DNA of 64,000 nucleotides from Gemmatimonadota bacterium (GTDB lineage: Bacteria > JBHIER01 > G020348925), in contig CP070758.1 in assembly GCA_020348925.1 (NCBI GenBank), positions 1,733,690 through 1,797,689 on the forward strand, written 5' to 3'. Positions within the stretch are counted from its first letter, which is position 1. Every line of letters starts with the position of its first letter. A program made the position numbers and the translations under genes. Below, piece by piece: positions 16,755 through 25,884 of this stretch. Under the pieces are notes generated by a model. The model was not told where the DNA came from and searched no databases. It was given only the letters and a program-made list of their open reading frames with translations.

Positions 16755-17137
16755 AGTATTTAATCGATACGCACACCCTGCTCTGGATCCTGACAGATGA
16801 CTCCAGATTAAGTAAAAAAGCAAAACGTTACTATCTTGATCCCCAAAATGAGATTCTGTTCAGTATGGCAGGTATTTGGGAACTGGCAATAAAATCAAGT
16901 CTGGGCAGACTCTCATTGGAGAAGTCCCTGGAGGAATTTGTAATGAAACATATCAAGGGTAACGACATTGGTATCTTACATATTGAGCTTCCTCACGTCT
17001 TGAGAGTAGAGCAATTACCCTTTCATCATCGGGATCCCTTCGATCGATTGCTCATTTCCCAGTCGATCGAAAATGATTTGCCGATAATCAGTTCTGACAA
17101 AACTCTTGACCGCTACAGAATACAACGCATCTGGTAA
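16751..17137 (+). CDS. vapC: PIN-domain toxin (VapC family)
   Basis: A 128-residue PIN-domain protein with a GTG start at 16751 inside the antitoxin stop. The acidic metal-binding residues are visible: YLIDTHTLLW (Asp6), IWELAIKSSLG (Glu), HHRDPFDRLLISQ (two Asp) and ISSDKTLDRY (Asp). This is the subtype with WELAIK, common in type II modules. VapC toxins are Mg-dependent RNases that cut tRNA or rRNA when the antitoxin is degraded. Full length and intact, so likely functional. Confidence 0.88.
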   Translation: MKYLIDTHTLLWILTDDSRLSKKAKRYYLDPQNEILFSMAGIWELAIKSSLGRLSLEKSLEEFVMKHIKGNDIGILHIELPHVLRVEQLPFHHRDPFDRLLISQSIENDLPIISSDKTLDRYRIQRIW

Positions 17138-17140
17138 AAA

Positions 17141-17989
17141 TTGAGCAACGACAAGGATAAGATAAAGAAACAAGACGTACTACTGGGCATCAAGCACGGG
17201 AGAACGTTATCCCAGATTCTGTTTCTGGGTCTGACCGTCTGGGTAGCCTACCGCATGCTGAGCGGCGTGCGGGGGGCGACCATCGAGAAGTACTGTCCCT
17301 TCGGCGGCGTCGAGACGCTGTTCCCCTGGCTCAACAAGACCGGAACGCTGTGCAGCCTGTCCACGATGAATATCTCTGTGCTTGCCGGTGTTCTCCTCAT
17401 CACGCTTCTTTACAAACGCGCCTTCTGCAGCCACATCTGCCCGGTGGGCGCTCTGTCCGAGTGGATTGCTCTTATCGGCCGCCGTTACATCATAAAATCC
17501 CGGCGTGTGCCCTCGAAAGTAGACCGCCCACTGAAGTGGCTCAAATATCCTGTGCTCGCACTCATCGTCTGGGGCACAGTCCGTGTCGGGGAACTGATCT
17601 TTCGTGAAGTCGATCCGTACTATGTCCTCTTCACCCTCGGTCGCGGCCACGGGATTGCGGAGGGCGTCATAGGGATCGGCGGTTACAGCCTCGTCATCAT
17701 CCTTATCCTATTCGGCCTCAACGTCGTGCTTCCACTGGCCTTCTGCAAGTATCTCTGTCCCATGGCGGCCTGTCTCAACCCTCTGTCCAGAATAGGATTG
17801 ATTCGCGTTCGACGAAACCCGGACACGTGCATTGACTGCAGACGGTGCGATGTGACCTGTCAGTGGGGGGTCAAGGTGTCGGACGTGGGCAGTGTTGGAA
17901 GCGCAGAATGCAGCAACTGCCAGGACTGCGTGCGCAGCTGCCCGGTACCGGATACGCTCACATTGAGTTTCGGAAGGAGTCGATCATGA
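17141..17989 (+). CDS. NapH-like polyferredoxin membrane protein
   Basis: A 282-residue membrane protein with about five hydrophobic segments. The only in-frame start near the preceding stop is TTG 17141, three bases after the vapC stop; the ribosome site is poor. It has KYCPFGGVE, then two membrane Cys motifs of the NapH/NosR/RdxA type, FCSHICPVG and FCKYLCPMA. Near the C-terminus there are two [4Fe-4S] ferredoxin motifs, CIDCRRCDVTC and CSNCQDCVRSCP. The fold passes electrons between quinols or soluble donors and a periplasmic partner. It overlaps the next gene (ATGA), which carries an HMA-like domain, so the two probably act together. The terminal acceptor is not visible here. Confidence 0.75.
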   Translation: MSNDKDKIKKQDVLLGIKHGRTLSQILFLGLTVWVAYRMLSGVRGATIEKYCPFGGVETLFPWLNKTGTLCSLSTMNISVLAGVLLITLLYKRAFCSHICPVGALSEWIALIGRRYIIKSRRVPSKVDRPLKWLKYPVLALIVWGTVRVGELIFREVDPYYVLFTLGRGHGIAEGVIGIGGYSLVIILILFGLNVVLPLAFCKYLCPMAACLNPLSRIGLIRVRRNPDTCIDCRRCDVTCQWGVKVSDVGSVGSAECSNCQDCVRSCPVPDTLTLSFGRSRS

Positions 17990-18357
17990 AGATCCCGCTC
18001 GGATGGCTGACCCCGTTGGTTCTTGTGTCCTTCATCGGCGTCATTCTCGCCGCCAACCTCTGGGAGCTGCCCACCCAACAGCATCAGTTCGGGGAGACCT
18101 CCGCGAAAACTCAAGAGATCCAGATGATTGTGGACGGCCTCCGCTGCCGCGGGACCTCGAACTTCTTTTTGAGCAAACTGTCCGATGTGGACGGACTGAT
18201 ATCGGTCAATACATTCGTGCAGGAGCACCGCGCCGTTATCGTCTTCGATCCAGCCCGGATCTCGGTGGAGGAGATCCGGAGGATGATCGAAGCTCCGGTT
18301 CGCCTCCGGAACGGCCGCATCGTCCAGCCCTTCGCTGTGCGAGAAGTCTGGGAATAA
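17986..18357 (+). CDS. Membrane-anchored HMA-like protein
   Basis: A 123-residue protein whose ATG at 17986 overlaps the previous stop, behind GGAAGGA. Residues 5-24 form a membrane anchor (LGWLTPLVLVSFIGVILAAN). Residues 42-110 have the beta-alpha-beta layout of a heavy-metal-associated domain: IQMIVDGLRCRG, then LSDVDGLISV and IVFDPARISVEEIRRMI. The usual GMxCxxC metal loop is reduced to one Cys (GLRCRGTSNFF), so classical copper binding is doubtful. Co-occurrence with a NapH-like protein hints at a metal or thiol redox role on the outer membrane face. This is inference. Confidence 0.6.
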   Translation: MKIPLGWLTPLVLVSFIGVILAANLWELPTQQHQFGETSAKTQEIQMIVDGLRCRGTSNFFLSKLSDVDGLISVNTFVQEHRAVIVFDPARISVEEIRRMIEAPVRLRNGRIVQPFAVREVWE

Positions 18358-18529
18358 CCCGAAGGCTTCACCATACTGCTGCGTAATTGGGCCGAAAAAC
18401 CCTCACAGACAGGAACGTCACCGCAATATTCGGGCGGCTGACAGCCGATTTCCAAAAATTGCCGCTTTTTCGGGTTGTGGAAGTTCACTCGTACACCCGT
18501 TTATTTCTTTCATTCAATAGGAGGTAGAA

Positions 18530-19377
18530 ATGAAAGCCCTGCTTCTCTTCTTTGCATGTTGCTCGGCCGCCTATGCAACAAACAGTGATCTGTCACTCGA
18601 GATCAACTCCTCTCCCGATTCGGCACAAGTCTATGTAAACTACCAGTTGAAGGGCACGACACCTCTCTCACTCAGCTCGCTTCCGCAATGAAATTTCGCG
18701 CTCACCTTAGAGAAAGGGAGATACGAACCGTTTCAAATGCAATTCTCTGAATCACATGGGAAATATCGGATGGGAATTGATTTAATCAAACCATTGATCG
18801 CAAGGGACATAGAGAAGAACACAAAACACTTCAGATTAACAAAAAGAATCGTTTCGGGCATAAACTTTGCGCTCACCATAGGCGGTATTCTGTTCAGTCG
18901 AAGGGCATCCATTGAGTTTGAAGATTACGAGAAAGCCCTCTTTTTTAACAGCGATCCATCAACGTATGTCGAATCCAATGTTGACAGGTCGAACGTCTTC
19001 ATAATCTCAGGCACAGAAACAAGTTTTATTCCATCTGCTCTGAATTTTTTCCTCTTTCCCGCAATAATACTTATACGGGGAACCATGCCTATTATTTCGA
19101 TAAAAAATACGTGCAGTCCAGGCAGACGGATTGTTTCATCAGTGCGGTTGTTCATCTGATAGGTGCATTGGTCTTGAATGGCGAACTCAATAAAATCGAA
19201 GAAGATGAAAAGAGCGCTCTCTGGAAAAGCGATTTTTCCGGGATGAACAGGAAAAAGAGTTTTCGGGCAGCTTCCAATATCATGTTTGCGTTGGGTGCCA
19301 TTGACTTACTGCATGCGCTATACCTGCATCTCAGGAAACCGGAGGTACAAGACTACATCGAATTTGAACCTTATTAG
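18530..19377 (+). pseudogene. Decayed PEGA-domain protein gene
   Basis: The ATG at 18530 behind AGGAGG begins a signal sequence (MKALLLFFACCSAAYA) and a PEGA repeat (QVYVNYQLKGTTPLSLSSLP). An in-frame TGA at 18689-18691 then interrupts it, but the same frame continues with NFALTLEKGRYEPF, exactly the second half of the PEGA repeat. GGA to TGA would explain the stop. The frame runs to about 19060, then the reading frame changes and resumes at about 19081 (NHAYYFDKKYVQSRQTDC) to the stop at 19375-19377. Repaired, the product would be roughly 280 residues. PEGA domains are surface-linked sandwich domains of unknown role. One stop and one frameshift make inactivation likely. Confidence 0.65.
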
Positions 19378-19754
19378 GCCTTGCCGGCAATCAGTCCAGC
19401 CCCAGATGAGTCCTCAATACCATTCTGGAACGCGGTGAATGTTCAGAAATAGATAATAGCATTCCTGGCTTATTCGTACGGCTTCTTTGCTCAATAACGA
19501 ACCGCAGAGCCTGGATATTAGTAACTCGAGGTTATCTTGACGGAGAAATTCAATTGAAATTCCTGCCAAAAAAAATCTTGATATTTCAATTCCTTTGATT
19601 TAATATATTCCAGAACAGCCAGACATAAATTTGTCGGACTTCAGAACGGGAACTCTCGAATCATGTGATTGTCAGAACTCTCGCCTGGAGCATGAAATAT
19701 TCGATTTCAACACCAGCCACAATTAAAAAAGAGAGAGTATAAGAGGAATTCACA
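19378..19754. other. Intergenic region before sdhA
   Basis: No gene is seen. It contains the promoter candidate at 19578-19606 and an inverted repeat AATTGAAAT (19552-19560) / ATTTCAATT (19583-19591) that overlaps the -35 region and could be an operator. Confidence 0.45.
19578..19606 (+). promoter_or_regulatory. Putative promoter of the sdhA-wrbA-sdhB-fumC cluster
   Basis: TTGATA (19578-19583) and TAATAT (19601-19606) are separated by 17 bases. The leader to the GTG at 19755 would be about 140 bases. One arm of an inverted repeat overlaps the -35 box. Confidence 0.45.
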
Positions 19755-21473
19755 GTGGGAGAATGTCTTATTAAACAAGTGCTCGTTATCGGAGGAGGGC
19801 TGGCTGGTTTGCGGGCGGCTATCGCCGCCCACGATGCCGGATGCGACGCAGCCGTGCTCTCCAAGGTGTACCCCATCCGCTCCCATTCGGGCGCGGCCCA
19901 GGGCGGGATAAACGCCGCTCTGGCCAATCATCCTGAAGGTAAAGACGATTCCTGGGAGCGCCACGCCTTCGATACCATCAAGGGCTCGGACTATTTGGCC
20001 GACCAACCGCGAGTTGAAATTCTGACCCAGGAGGCACCGGAACGGGTCCTGGAAATGGAGCACTGGGGCACATACTTCAGCCGCACTCCCGATGGACACA
20101 TCGCCCAGCGTCCCTTCGGCGGAGCCGGTTTTCCCCGCACCTGCTATGCCGCCGACCGGACCGGCCATCACCTGCTTCACACCCTGTGGGAACAATGCCT
20201 CAAGAGGAATATAACCCTTTACAACGAATGGCTTATAACCTGTCTCGTTGTTCACGGAGGACGGGTCTTCGGTGCGATCTCTCTCCATATCCCGACCGGC
20301 CAATTACAGGCTTTTGGCGCTCATGCGATTATCATCGCCGGTGGCGGTCACGGCCGAATCTTCGCCAAATCGACCAACGCCTACATCAACACCGGCAGCG
20401 CCACGGCTGCCGCCTTTCGGGCGGGGGTACCTTTAGAGGACATGGAGTTCGTCCAGTTTCACCCCACCACCCTGTACGGCACCAATATCCTTATCACAGA
20501 AGGTGTGCGAGGTGAAGGGGGCATTCTCGTGAATGCCAAGGGGGAGCGCTTTATGGAGCGGTACGCATCCACAGTGATGGAGCTGGGTCCCCGTGATATC
20601 GTCGCCAGAGGCATTCAGACTGAGATTGACGAAGGCAGAGGATTTAAAGGGAAATATGGGAGTTACGTGCACCTTGACGTGCACCACCTGGGCGCCGACG
20701 TCATCAAGACGAGGCTGCCGGGCATCCGACAGATCGCCATGGACTTTGCCGGAGTCGATCCCATCGAAGCGCCCATTCCCATTCAACCCGGCCAGCACTA
20801 TTCCATGGGCGGCCTGGCCTGCGACGAGAACGGTCAGACACCTATCGAGGGACTCTTTGCCGTCGGCGAATGCTCCTGCGTCAGCGTCCACGGGGCCAAC
20901 AGGTTGGGCGGCAACTCCCTCCTGGAGACCATTATCTTCGGAAAGCGAGCCGGGGAGCAGGCCGCGAATATAGCAAAAAATGCGGACAAGCCAGGCTCTG
21001 AATCTGTTTTGAACGATGTGCTCCGTGAGCAGGAAGCCGATATCAAAAGCCTGAAAGCTCGGACAAAAGGGGAGCGCCAGATCACGATCCGCCGACGAAT
21101 GCAGGCTGAGATGACTGAGAAGGTGGGTCTTTTCAGAGAAGAAAAATCCCTCACGAAGACTGTGGAAAAACTGGCCCAGCTCAAGGAGGAATACAAGAAG
21201 GTTATTATCGACAACAAGGGTGATGCTTTCAATTACGATTTAATGGATGCACTGGAACTGGGCGGTATGCTGGAACTGGCTGAGGTGACGGCTCAGACTG
21301 CGTTGAGGCGGAGGGAGTGCCGGGGCAGCCACTGGCGAACAGACCATCCCAGTCGAAAGGACGAGGAGTGGATGAAACACAGCCTGGCTTTTTTCAATCC
21401 GGAGGGACCACCACGCATTGAATATGAAGATGTTCTCATTACCACATACGAGCCCACCGTGCGAAAATATTAG
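19755..21473 (+). CDS. sdhA: Succinate dehydrogenase / fumarate reductase flavoprotein subunit
   Basis: A 572-residue flavoprotein with a GTG start at 19755 and GAGGA upstream. It converts succinate and fumarate at a covalently bound FAD. The dinucleotide fold is VIGGGLAGLRAAIAA near the start, and RSHSGAAQGGINAA contains the His that carries the FAD. Substrate-site segments are DMEFVQFHPTTLYG, ITEGVRGEGGILVN with the proton-shuttle Arg region, and HGANRLGGNSLLE. The C-terminal helical domain ends RRRECRGSHWRTDHP and DVLITTYEPTVRKY. Direction (dehydrogenase or reductase) cannot be told from this. The next gene is wrbA, an unusual insertion between the flavoprotein and iron-sulfur subunits. 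Confidence 0.92.
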   Translation: MGECLIKQVLVIGGGLAGLRAAIAAHDAGCDAAVLSKVYPIRSHSGAAQGGINAALANHPEGKDDSWERHAFDTIKGSDYLADQPRVEILTQEAPERVLEMEHWGTYFSRTPDGHIAQRPFGGAGFPRTCYAADRTGHHLLHTLWEQCLKRNITLYNEWLITCLVVHGGRVFGAISLHIPTGQLQAFGAHAIIIAGGGHGRIFAKSTNAYINTGSATAAAFRAGVPLEDMEFVQFHPTTLYGTNILITEGVRGEGGILVNAKGERFMERYASTVMELGPRDIVARGIQTEIDEGRGFKGKYGSYVHLDVHHLGADVIKTRLPGIRQIAMDFAGVDPIEAPIPIQPGQHYSMGGLACDENGQTPIEGLFAVGECSCVSVHGANRLGGNSLLETIIFGKRAGEQAANIAKNADKPGSESVLNDVLREQEADIKSLKARTKGERQITIRRRMQAEMTEKVGLFREEKSLTKTVEKLAQLKEEYKKVIIDNKGDAFNYDLMDALELGGMLELAEVTAQTALRRRECRGSHWRTDHPSRKDEEWMKHSLAFFNPEGPPRIEYEDVLITTYEPTVRKY

Positions 21474-21518
21474 AGGAAATACAGTGCCCACCTTTACAAG
21501 CAAGAAAGGAGGAACATC

Positions 21519-22139
21519 ATGAGCACCATCAAAGTAAACATCATCTTCCACAGCTTTTACGGCCATATCTACCGCATGGCCGAGGCCATCGCCGAAGGCG
21601 CCAGGGAGATTGAGGGCAGTGAGGTGAACCTTTTTCAAGTCCCCGAGACGCTTTCTGAGGACGTACTGGCCAAAATGGGTGCCTTGGAACCGAAAAAAAC
21701 CTTTGCCCACATTCCAGAGGCGACGATGGATCATCTTGAAAAGGCTCACGCCATCATCCTCGGCACACCCACCAGGTTCGGCAATATGACGGCACAGATG
21801 CGGGCCTTTCTCGACAGAACCGGTCAACTCTGGGCAAAGGGGACTCTCGACGGCAAGGTCGGCAGTGTCTTCACCTCCAGCAACACTCAACACGGGGGGC
21901 AGGAAACCACAATCGTCAGTACGCACTTTACACTGCTTCATCAGGGCATGATTATTGTCGGTCTACCCTACACCTTTCAGGGGCAGTCGCGCATCGATGA
22001 AATCACTGGTGGCTCCCCCTACGGTGCGTCGACAATAGCCGGTAGTCGTGGTGACCGCATGCCCAGTGAGAACGAGCTGGATGCAGCGCGTTTTCAGGGA
22101 AAGCGTGTGGCCGAAATCGCGAAGCGCCTCTTCGGATAA
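21519..22139 (+). CDS. wrbA: NAD(P)H:quinone oxidoreductase, WrbA type
   Basis: A 206-residue flavodoxin-like protein starting at ATG 21519 behind AAAGGAGG. FMN-binding motifs are HSFYGHIYRMAEAIAEGA at the phosphate loop and GTPTRFGNMTAQMRAF and SSNTQHGGQETT around the isoalloxazine. GSPYGASTIAG is a further WrbA signature. WrbA enzymes reduce quinones by two electrons with NAD(P)H, usually as tetramers. Its place between sdhA and sdhB suggests co-expression with quinone-linked fumarate/succinate metabolism (inference from position). Confidence 0.9.
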   Translation: MSTIKVNIIFHSFYGHIYRMAEAIAEGAREIEGSEVNLFQVPETLSEDVLAKMGALEPKKTFAHIPEATMDHLEKAHAIILGTPTRFGNMTAQMRAFLDRTGQLWAKGTLDGKVGSVFTSSNTQHGGQETTIVSTHFTLLHQGMIIVGLPYTFQGQSRIDEITGGSPYGASTIAGSRGDRMPSENELDAARFQGKRVAEIAKRLFG

Positions 22140-22152
22140 AAAGGATCCGGGG

Positions 22153-22884
22153 ATGGCTGCGAAGAATTTTACCTTTCGCATTCGACGGTTCGATCCCGAA
22201 CGTGACAAGGAACCTCATTTCGAGGGGTATTCTTTAGATGTTTCCGAGGACATGACGGTCCTCGAATCACTCCTGAGAATTCAGACAGAACAGGACGGTA
22301 CTCTATCTTTCCGCTACGCCTGCCGGGGTGCCGTGTGCGGCTCCTGCGCCATGGTCATCAACGGCCGCATTGACCTGGCCTGCCGCAGCCAGGTGCAGGT
22401 TCTCAACCAGGAGACAATCACCATCGAGCCATTACCTCATCTTTCGGTGATCAAAGACCTTGTGGTGGATATGGATCTGTTCTTGAGCAAGAACCAAACC
22501 GTTCAGCCGTGGTTGCAGCCAATTGGACATGAGCCTGAGCGGGAGAATTTGGTCGATCCGGTACAATGGGCCGAGGCGGAACCTTATACCAACTGCATCC
22601 TGTGCGCCTCATGCTACGGCGTCTGTCCGAAGGCCGGACAGGATCCGGACTATCTCGGACCCGCGGCTCTGGCCAAGCACTACCGCTTTCTGGCGGACAT
22701 AAGAGACAAGGCGGACGAAACGCGCCTTGCACTCGTCAATAACGACCACGGAATCTGGGGTTGTGATATGGTCTGGAACTGTGTGGAGATATGTCCCAAG
22801 GGTGTTCCGCCCACCCAGGGTATCGGTAAAACCCGCGCTCGCATACGACGGGCCCAACGGGATCAAGAGAAGGGACACACGTAA
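22153..22884 (+). CDS. sdhB: Succinate dehydrogenase / fumarate reductase iron-sulfur subunit
   Basis: A 243-residue protein. I start at ATG 22153 because AAGGAT lies at 22141-22146; the open frame extends back into wrbA. The N-terminal [2Fe-2S] domain is visible as YACRGAVCGSCAMVING plus ACRSQV. The C-terminal domain has CILCASCYGVCP and CDMVWNCVEICPKG for the [4Fe-4S] and [3Fe-4S] clusters. It passes electrons from the flavoprotein to quinone via a membrane anchor. No SdhC/SdhD or cytochrome b anchor gene is present in the window, so either the anchor is elsewhere or the complex is soluble and uses another partner. Confidence 0.9.
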   Translation: MAAKNFTFRIRRFDPERDKEPHFEGYSLDVSEDMTVLESLLRIQTEQDGTLSFRYACRGAVCGSCAMVINGRIDLACRSQVQVLNQETITIEPLPHLSVIKDLVVDMDLFLSKNQTVQPWLQPIGHEPERENLVDPVQWAEAEPYTNCILCASCYGVCPKAGQDPDYLGPAALAKHYRFLADIRDKADETRLALVNNDHGIWGCDMVWNCVEICPKGVPPTQGIGKTRARIRRAQRDQEKGHT

Positions 22885-22907
22885 TACGAAACACGCAAGA
22901 GAAAACC

Positions 22908-24290
22908 ATGAGAACCGAACGAGACGTTATAGGAGAGATCCAAATCCCAGACAAAGCCTTGTGGGGCGCGCAGACCCAGAGGGCTATTGAGAATTTTCCC
23001 ATCTCCGGCCTCCGCTTCGGACGGAGGTTCATTCAGGCTCTGGGTTTGGTGAAAAGAGCGTGCGCCCTGGCAAACAGCGACCTGAGCCTGCTGGATAAAG
23101 AATTGGGAGAAGCTATCACACGAGCGTGCGATGAGGTTATTGAAGGGAAGTGGGACGACCAGTTTCCCCTGGACATTTTCCAGACAGGCTCCGGTACATC
23201 GACCAACATGAACGCCAACGAGGTCATCGCCAACCGGGCGATACAATTGCTGGGGGGTACGGTCGGCACGAAGAATCCGGTCCACCCCAACGATCATGTC
23301 AACATGAGTCAATCCAGCAACGACTTTTTTCCCACGACCATTCATGTGGCGGCAGTCCTGGCCCTGCGCGACGAGCTCATTCCGGCCCTGGAACATCTGC
23401 GCGATGCCCTTTCTGAAAAGGCCAGGGCTTTCGACCATATCGTCAAGGCGGGCCGCACGCACCTTCAGGATGCCACGCCGATCCGCCTCGGACAGGAGTT
23501 CGGTGGCTACAGAACCCAGATCGAAAAATCCATCGAGCGGGCATACAGCGCGATCGACGCTTCGAATGAACTGCCCTTGGGCGGTACGGCCGTAGGGACT
23601 GGGGTTAACCGCCTGAAAAAGTTTCCTCAAAAAGCCATAGACTACCTGAACGAATCTCTTGGTACGAACTTTTACGAAGCCGTAAACCACATCGAGGCCA
23701 ACGCCGCCCGCGACTCCATTGTGGAAGCTTCGGGTCAACTGAAGACTATCGCCGTGAGCTTGACGAAAATTGCCAACGATATCCGCTGGCTCGGCTCAGG
23801 TCCCCGCAGCGGCCTTGGGGAGCTGCGCCTCCCTGCCTTACAGCCCGGCTCGTCCATCATGCCCGGCAAGGTCAATCCGGTCATGGGTGAGGCCCTAATT
23901 ATGGTGGCCGCCCAGGTCATCAGCCACGATGCTGCTATAACCCAGGGAGGATTGGATAGCCACTTCGAGTTGAACACCATGATGCCGCTCATAGCGTACA
24001 ATCTCATCAGCTCCATTGAATGGATGGCCAAGGTCCTGAGGGCTTTTACCGACAGATGCGTCGTTGGCCTCGAGGCGGACGAGGAGCGCTGCCGCGAGAC
24101 CGTGGAGCGAAATCTGGCCCTGGCCACGGCTTTGGCTCCGGTCATCGGCTACGACAGGGCCGCTGACATCAGCAAGGAGGCTTATCGGAGTGGTCGAACG
24201 GTACGGGAGGTGGCTCTGGATTGGAAGGTGCTTCCTCCTGAAGAACTGGACACGCTGCTCGATCCGTCCAAGATGACGGAACCCGATTAA
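22908..24290 (+). CDS. fumC: Fumarate hydratase, class II
   Basis: A 460-residue fumarase of the aspartase/fumarase superfamily, interconverting fumarate and malate without a metal cofactor. It starts at ATG 22908, 23 bases after sdhB. Signatures: DIFQTGSGTSTNMNANEVIA, PNDHVNMSQSSNDFFPT, and the mobile loop GSSIMPGKVNPVMGEA with the catalytic Ser. RTHLQDATPIRLGQEF is also conserved. Full length. It completes a succinate-fumarate-malate segment with sdhA and sdhB. The stop codon is itself the first unit of a short tandem repeat (see the repeat entry at 24288). Confidence 0.93.
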   Translation: MRTERDVIGEIQIPDKALWGAQTQRAIENFPISGLRFGRRFIQALGLVKRACALANSDLSLLDKELGEAITRACDEVIEGKWDDQFPLDIFQTGSGTSTNMNANEVIANRAIQLLGGTVGTKNPVHPNDHVNMSQSSNDFFPTTIHVAAVLALRDELIPALEHLRDALSEKARAFDHIVKAGRTHLQDATPIRLGQEFGGYRTQIEKSIERAYSAIDASNELPLGGTAVGTGVNRLKKFPQKAIDYLNESLGTNFYEAVNHIEANAARDSIVEASGQLKTIAVSLTKIANDIRWLGSGPRSGLGELRLPALQPGSSIMPGKVNPVMGEALIMVAAQVISHDAAITQGGLDSHFELNTMMPLIAYNLISSIEWMAKVLRAFTDRCVVGLEADEERCRETVERNLALATALAPVIGYDRAADISKEAYRSGRTVREVALDWKVLPPEELDTLLDPSKMTEPD

Positions 24291-24480
24291 TGGGGGTCTT
24301 AATGGGGGTCGTCTTAATGGGGGTCGTATCTTTAATCTTTAATCTTCTTTCTATGTCTCCGTTGTCTCAACACATCCTTTTATCCCATTTGACATGAAAG
24401 ATGTATCATTCACCCTTCGACTCCGCTCAATGTGAAAGTATGTCCATGCCATCTTCATACCGAGAGCTGTCGAGGCATAA
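24288..24480. repeat. Intergenic repeat, copy 1
   Basis: TAATGGGGGTC occurs three times in tandem (24288, 24300, 24315), the first containing the fumC stop. The third leads into a 34-base unit (24319-24352) matched with two mismatches at 28569-28602. Both copies are followed by a CCTTCGACTCCGCTCA element (here 24413-24429) and a GTCGAGGCAT element, and both lie just past the 3' end of a minus-strand secreted-protein gene. Confidence 0.6.
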
Positions 24481-24524
24481 TTTTCCTACTTTCAGACTCC
24501 CGATGGCATCAAGAAACGCTTATG

Positions 24525-24553
24525 AAAAAACCGCCGGGTGTAAAGCCCGGCGG
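24525..24553 (-). terminator. Rho-independent terminator of the TSP3/sorting-tail gene
   Basis: On the minus strand CCGCCGGG (24553-24546) pairs with CCCGGCGG (24538-24531) over a 7-base loop and is followed by six T (24530-24525). It sits about 30 bases after the stop of the gene ending at 24585. Confidence 0.8.
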
Positions 24554-24584
24554 CTTCCGATCGCTGTCCACTAACCACTGAACA

Positions 24585-25802
24585 CTATTTCATGAGTACC
24601 ATTCTCTTCGTGTCCGTGAACTCATCAGCCACAATCCGGTAGAAGTAGACGCCACTGGGCAAGCCTGTCGCGTCCCAATTCATGCTGTAATACCCGGCTT
24701 CCAGCTCAGTATCAACCAAGACCTCCACCACTTGACCCAACGTATTGTGCACAGTGAGCTGCACCTCACTGTCCTCCGGCAGACCGAACTCGATACTTGT
24801 CTCTGGATTGAAGGGATTGGGGTAGTTTTGGGCCAAGGCATACTCTGCCGGCACGGGCCCGGCCATCTTGAACCGCGGCGGCCGTCCCACCTCCAGGGTC
24901 ACGTCGTCCGTCTGCGTCGTGCTTCCATCATCGCCCATAACAGTCAACACATAGCTCCCCGGATGCACACCACGCGTCACCTGGATCACCAACATCACCG
25001 TCACCGACCCACGGGCCGGCACCATCACCACAGCGCCGGGATCGAAATAGTACCGCCTCGTGCCAAGCGGCAGGCCCATCACACTCAAACTCACCGCACC
25101 GGTGTAACAATCGACTGAACTGACCGTCACATCGTAGTTGGCCGTCCCCAGAAAACCGCCAAACCATTCCACCCTGGCCACGTCCGGAGAGGCCGACACC
25201 TCAAAATCAGGACTGCCTGCCATATCAGGATCGTTCTGGTCGATCAAACCGTCACAGTCGTTGTCCTGACCGTCACACACTTCCGCATTGCCCGGATAGT
25301 TGTTGGGATTGGCGTCATCGCAGTCGCAGTCATCTGCCCACCCGTCGCCGTCTCCGTCCGGAGAGGGGACCAAGGGATTGGGATCTATGGCGTCCGGACA
25401 TCCATCGTTGTCGTCGTCATCATCGCATACATCCCCAACTCCATCCACGTCAGCATCTTCCTGGCCAGGGTTAAACACGCTCGGGCAGTTGTCGAGGAGA
25501 TCCTCTAATCCATCACCATCGCTATCCAGCCCAGCCGAGGCCGCGAGATATCCCCCCAAGTTCTTGTAGCTCGCACTCTCGCTCTTGCCCAGAACCGGCT
25601 CGCCACCCGCACTTTCCTTCATCTGGTATGTTCCGGATATACCAGACCCGGCAAGGGCGAGGATGGCACATTTCTTCTCCCTGTAGTTCTCACTGGCCTT
25701 CTCCTGTGTGTTGGCTATCAGTACGGCAAGGAGTAAGCCCAAACAGAGCAACAGGACAATCTCCGCTCGTCCCTGTCTCCTCCTCTTTCTTTTGCCAACC
25801 AT
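24585..25802 (-). CDS. Secreted TSP3/MopE-like repeat protein with sorting tail
   Basis: A 405-residue protein from ATG 25802, with AAAGGAG upstream. A basic N-terminus (KRKRRRQGR) is followed by a membrane segment ([18 protein letters not shown]), so it is an exported or anchored protein. Residues 90-150 hold calcium-binding thrombospondin type 3 repeats such as [20 protein letters not shown]. Next comes the MopE-like motif [14 protein letters not shown], which in other proteins binds metal or is disulfide rich. Residues 190-310 form a beta-sandwich. The end is the T9SS type A/FlgD-like tail: [17 protein letters not shown] to KRMVLMK. It has its own terminator. Calcium probably stiffens the stalk. 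Confidence 0.8.
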   Translation of the reverse strand: MVGKRKRRRQGRAEIVLLLCLGLLLAVLIANTQEKASENYREKKCAILALAGSGISGTYQMKESAGGEPVLGKSESASYKNLGGYLAASAGLDSDGDGLEDLLDNCPSVFNPGQEDADVDGVGDVCDDDDDNDGCPDAIDPNPLVPSPDGDGDGWADDCDCDDANPNNYPGNAEVCDGQDNDCDGLIDQNDPDMAGSPDFEVSASPDVARVEWFGGFLGTANYDVTVSSVDCYTGAVSLSVMGLPLGTRRYYFDPGAVVMVPARGSVTVMLVIQVTRGVHPGSYVLTVMGDDGSTTQTDDVTLEVGRPPRFKMAGPVPAEYALAQNYPNPFNPETSIEFGLPEDSEVQLTVHNTLGQVVEVLVDTELEAGYYSMNWDATGLPSGVYFYRIVADEFTDTKRMVLMK

Positions 25803-25884
25803 GGTCGTTCTCCTTTATTTGTCATTTAAATTTCGTAATTTGGATGTTATGTTTCGTCCGATATAAAATCAAAGACTGCAATTT

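Noticed and set aside
22863-23738. Minus-strand frame opposite fumC
   Set aside because: Antisense shadow of a certain fumC gene.
24288-24325. Tandem repeat as a CRISPR array
   Set aside because: Units are only 11 bases with tiny gaps, and there are no spacers.
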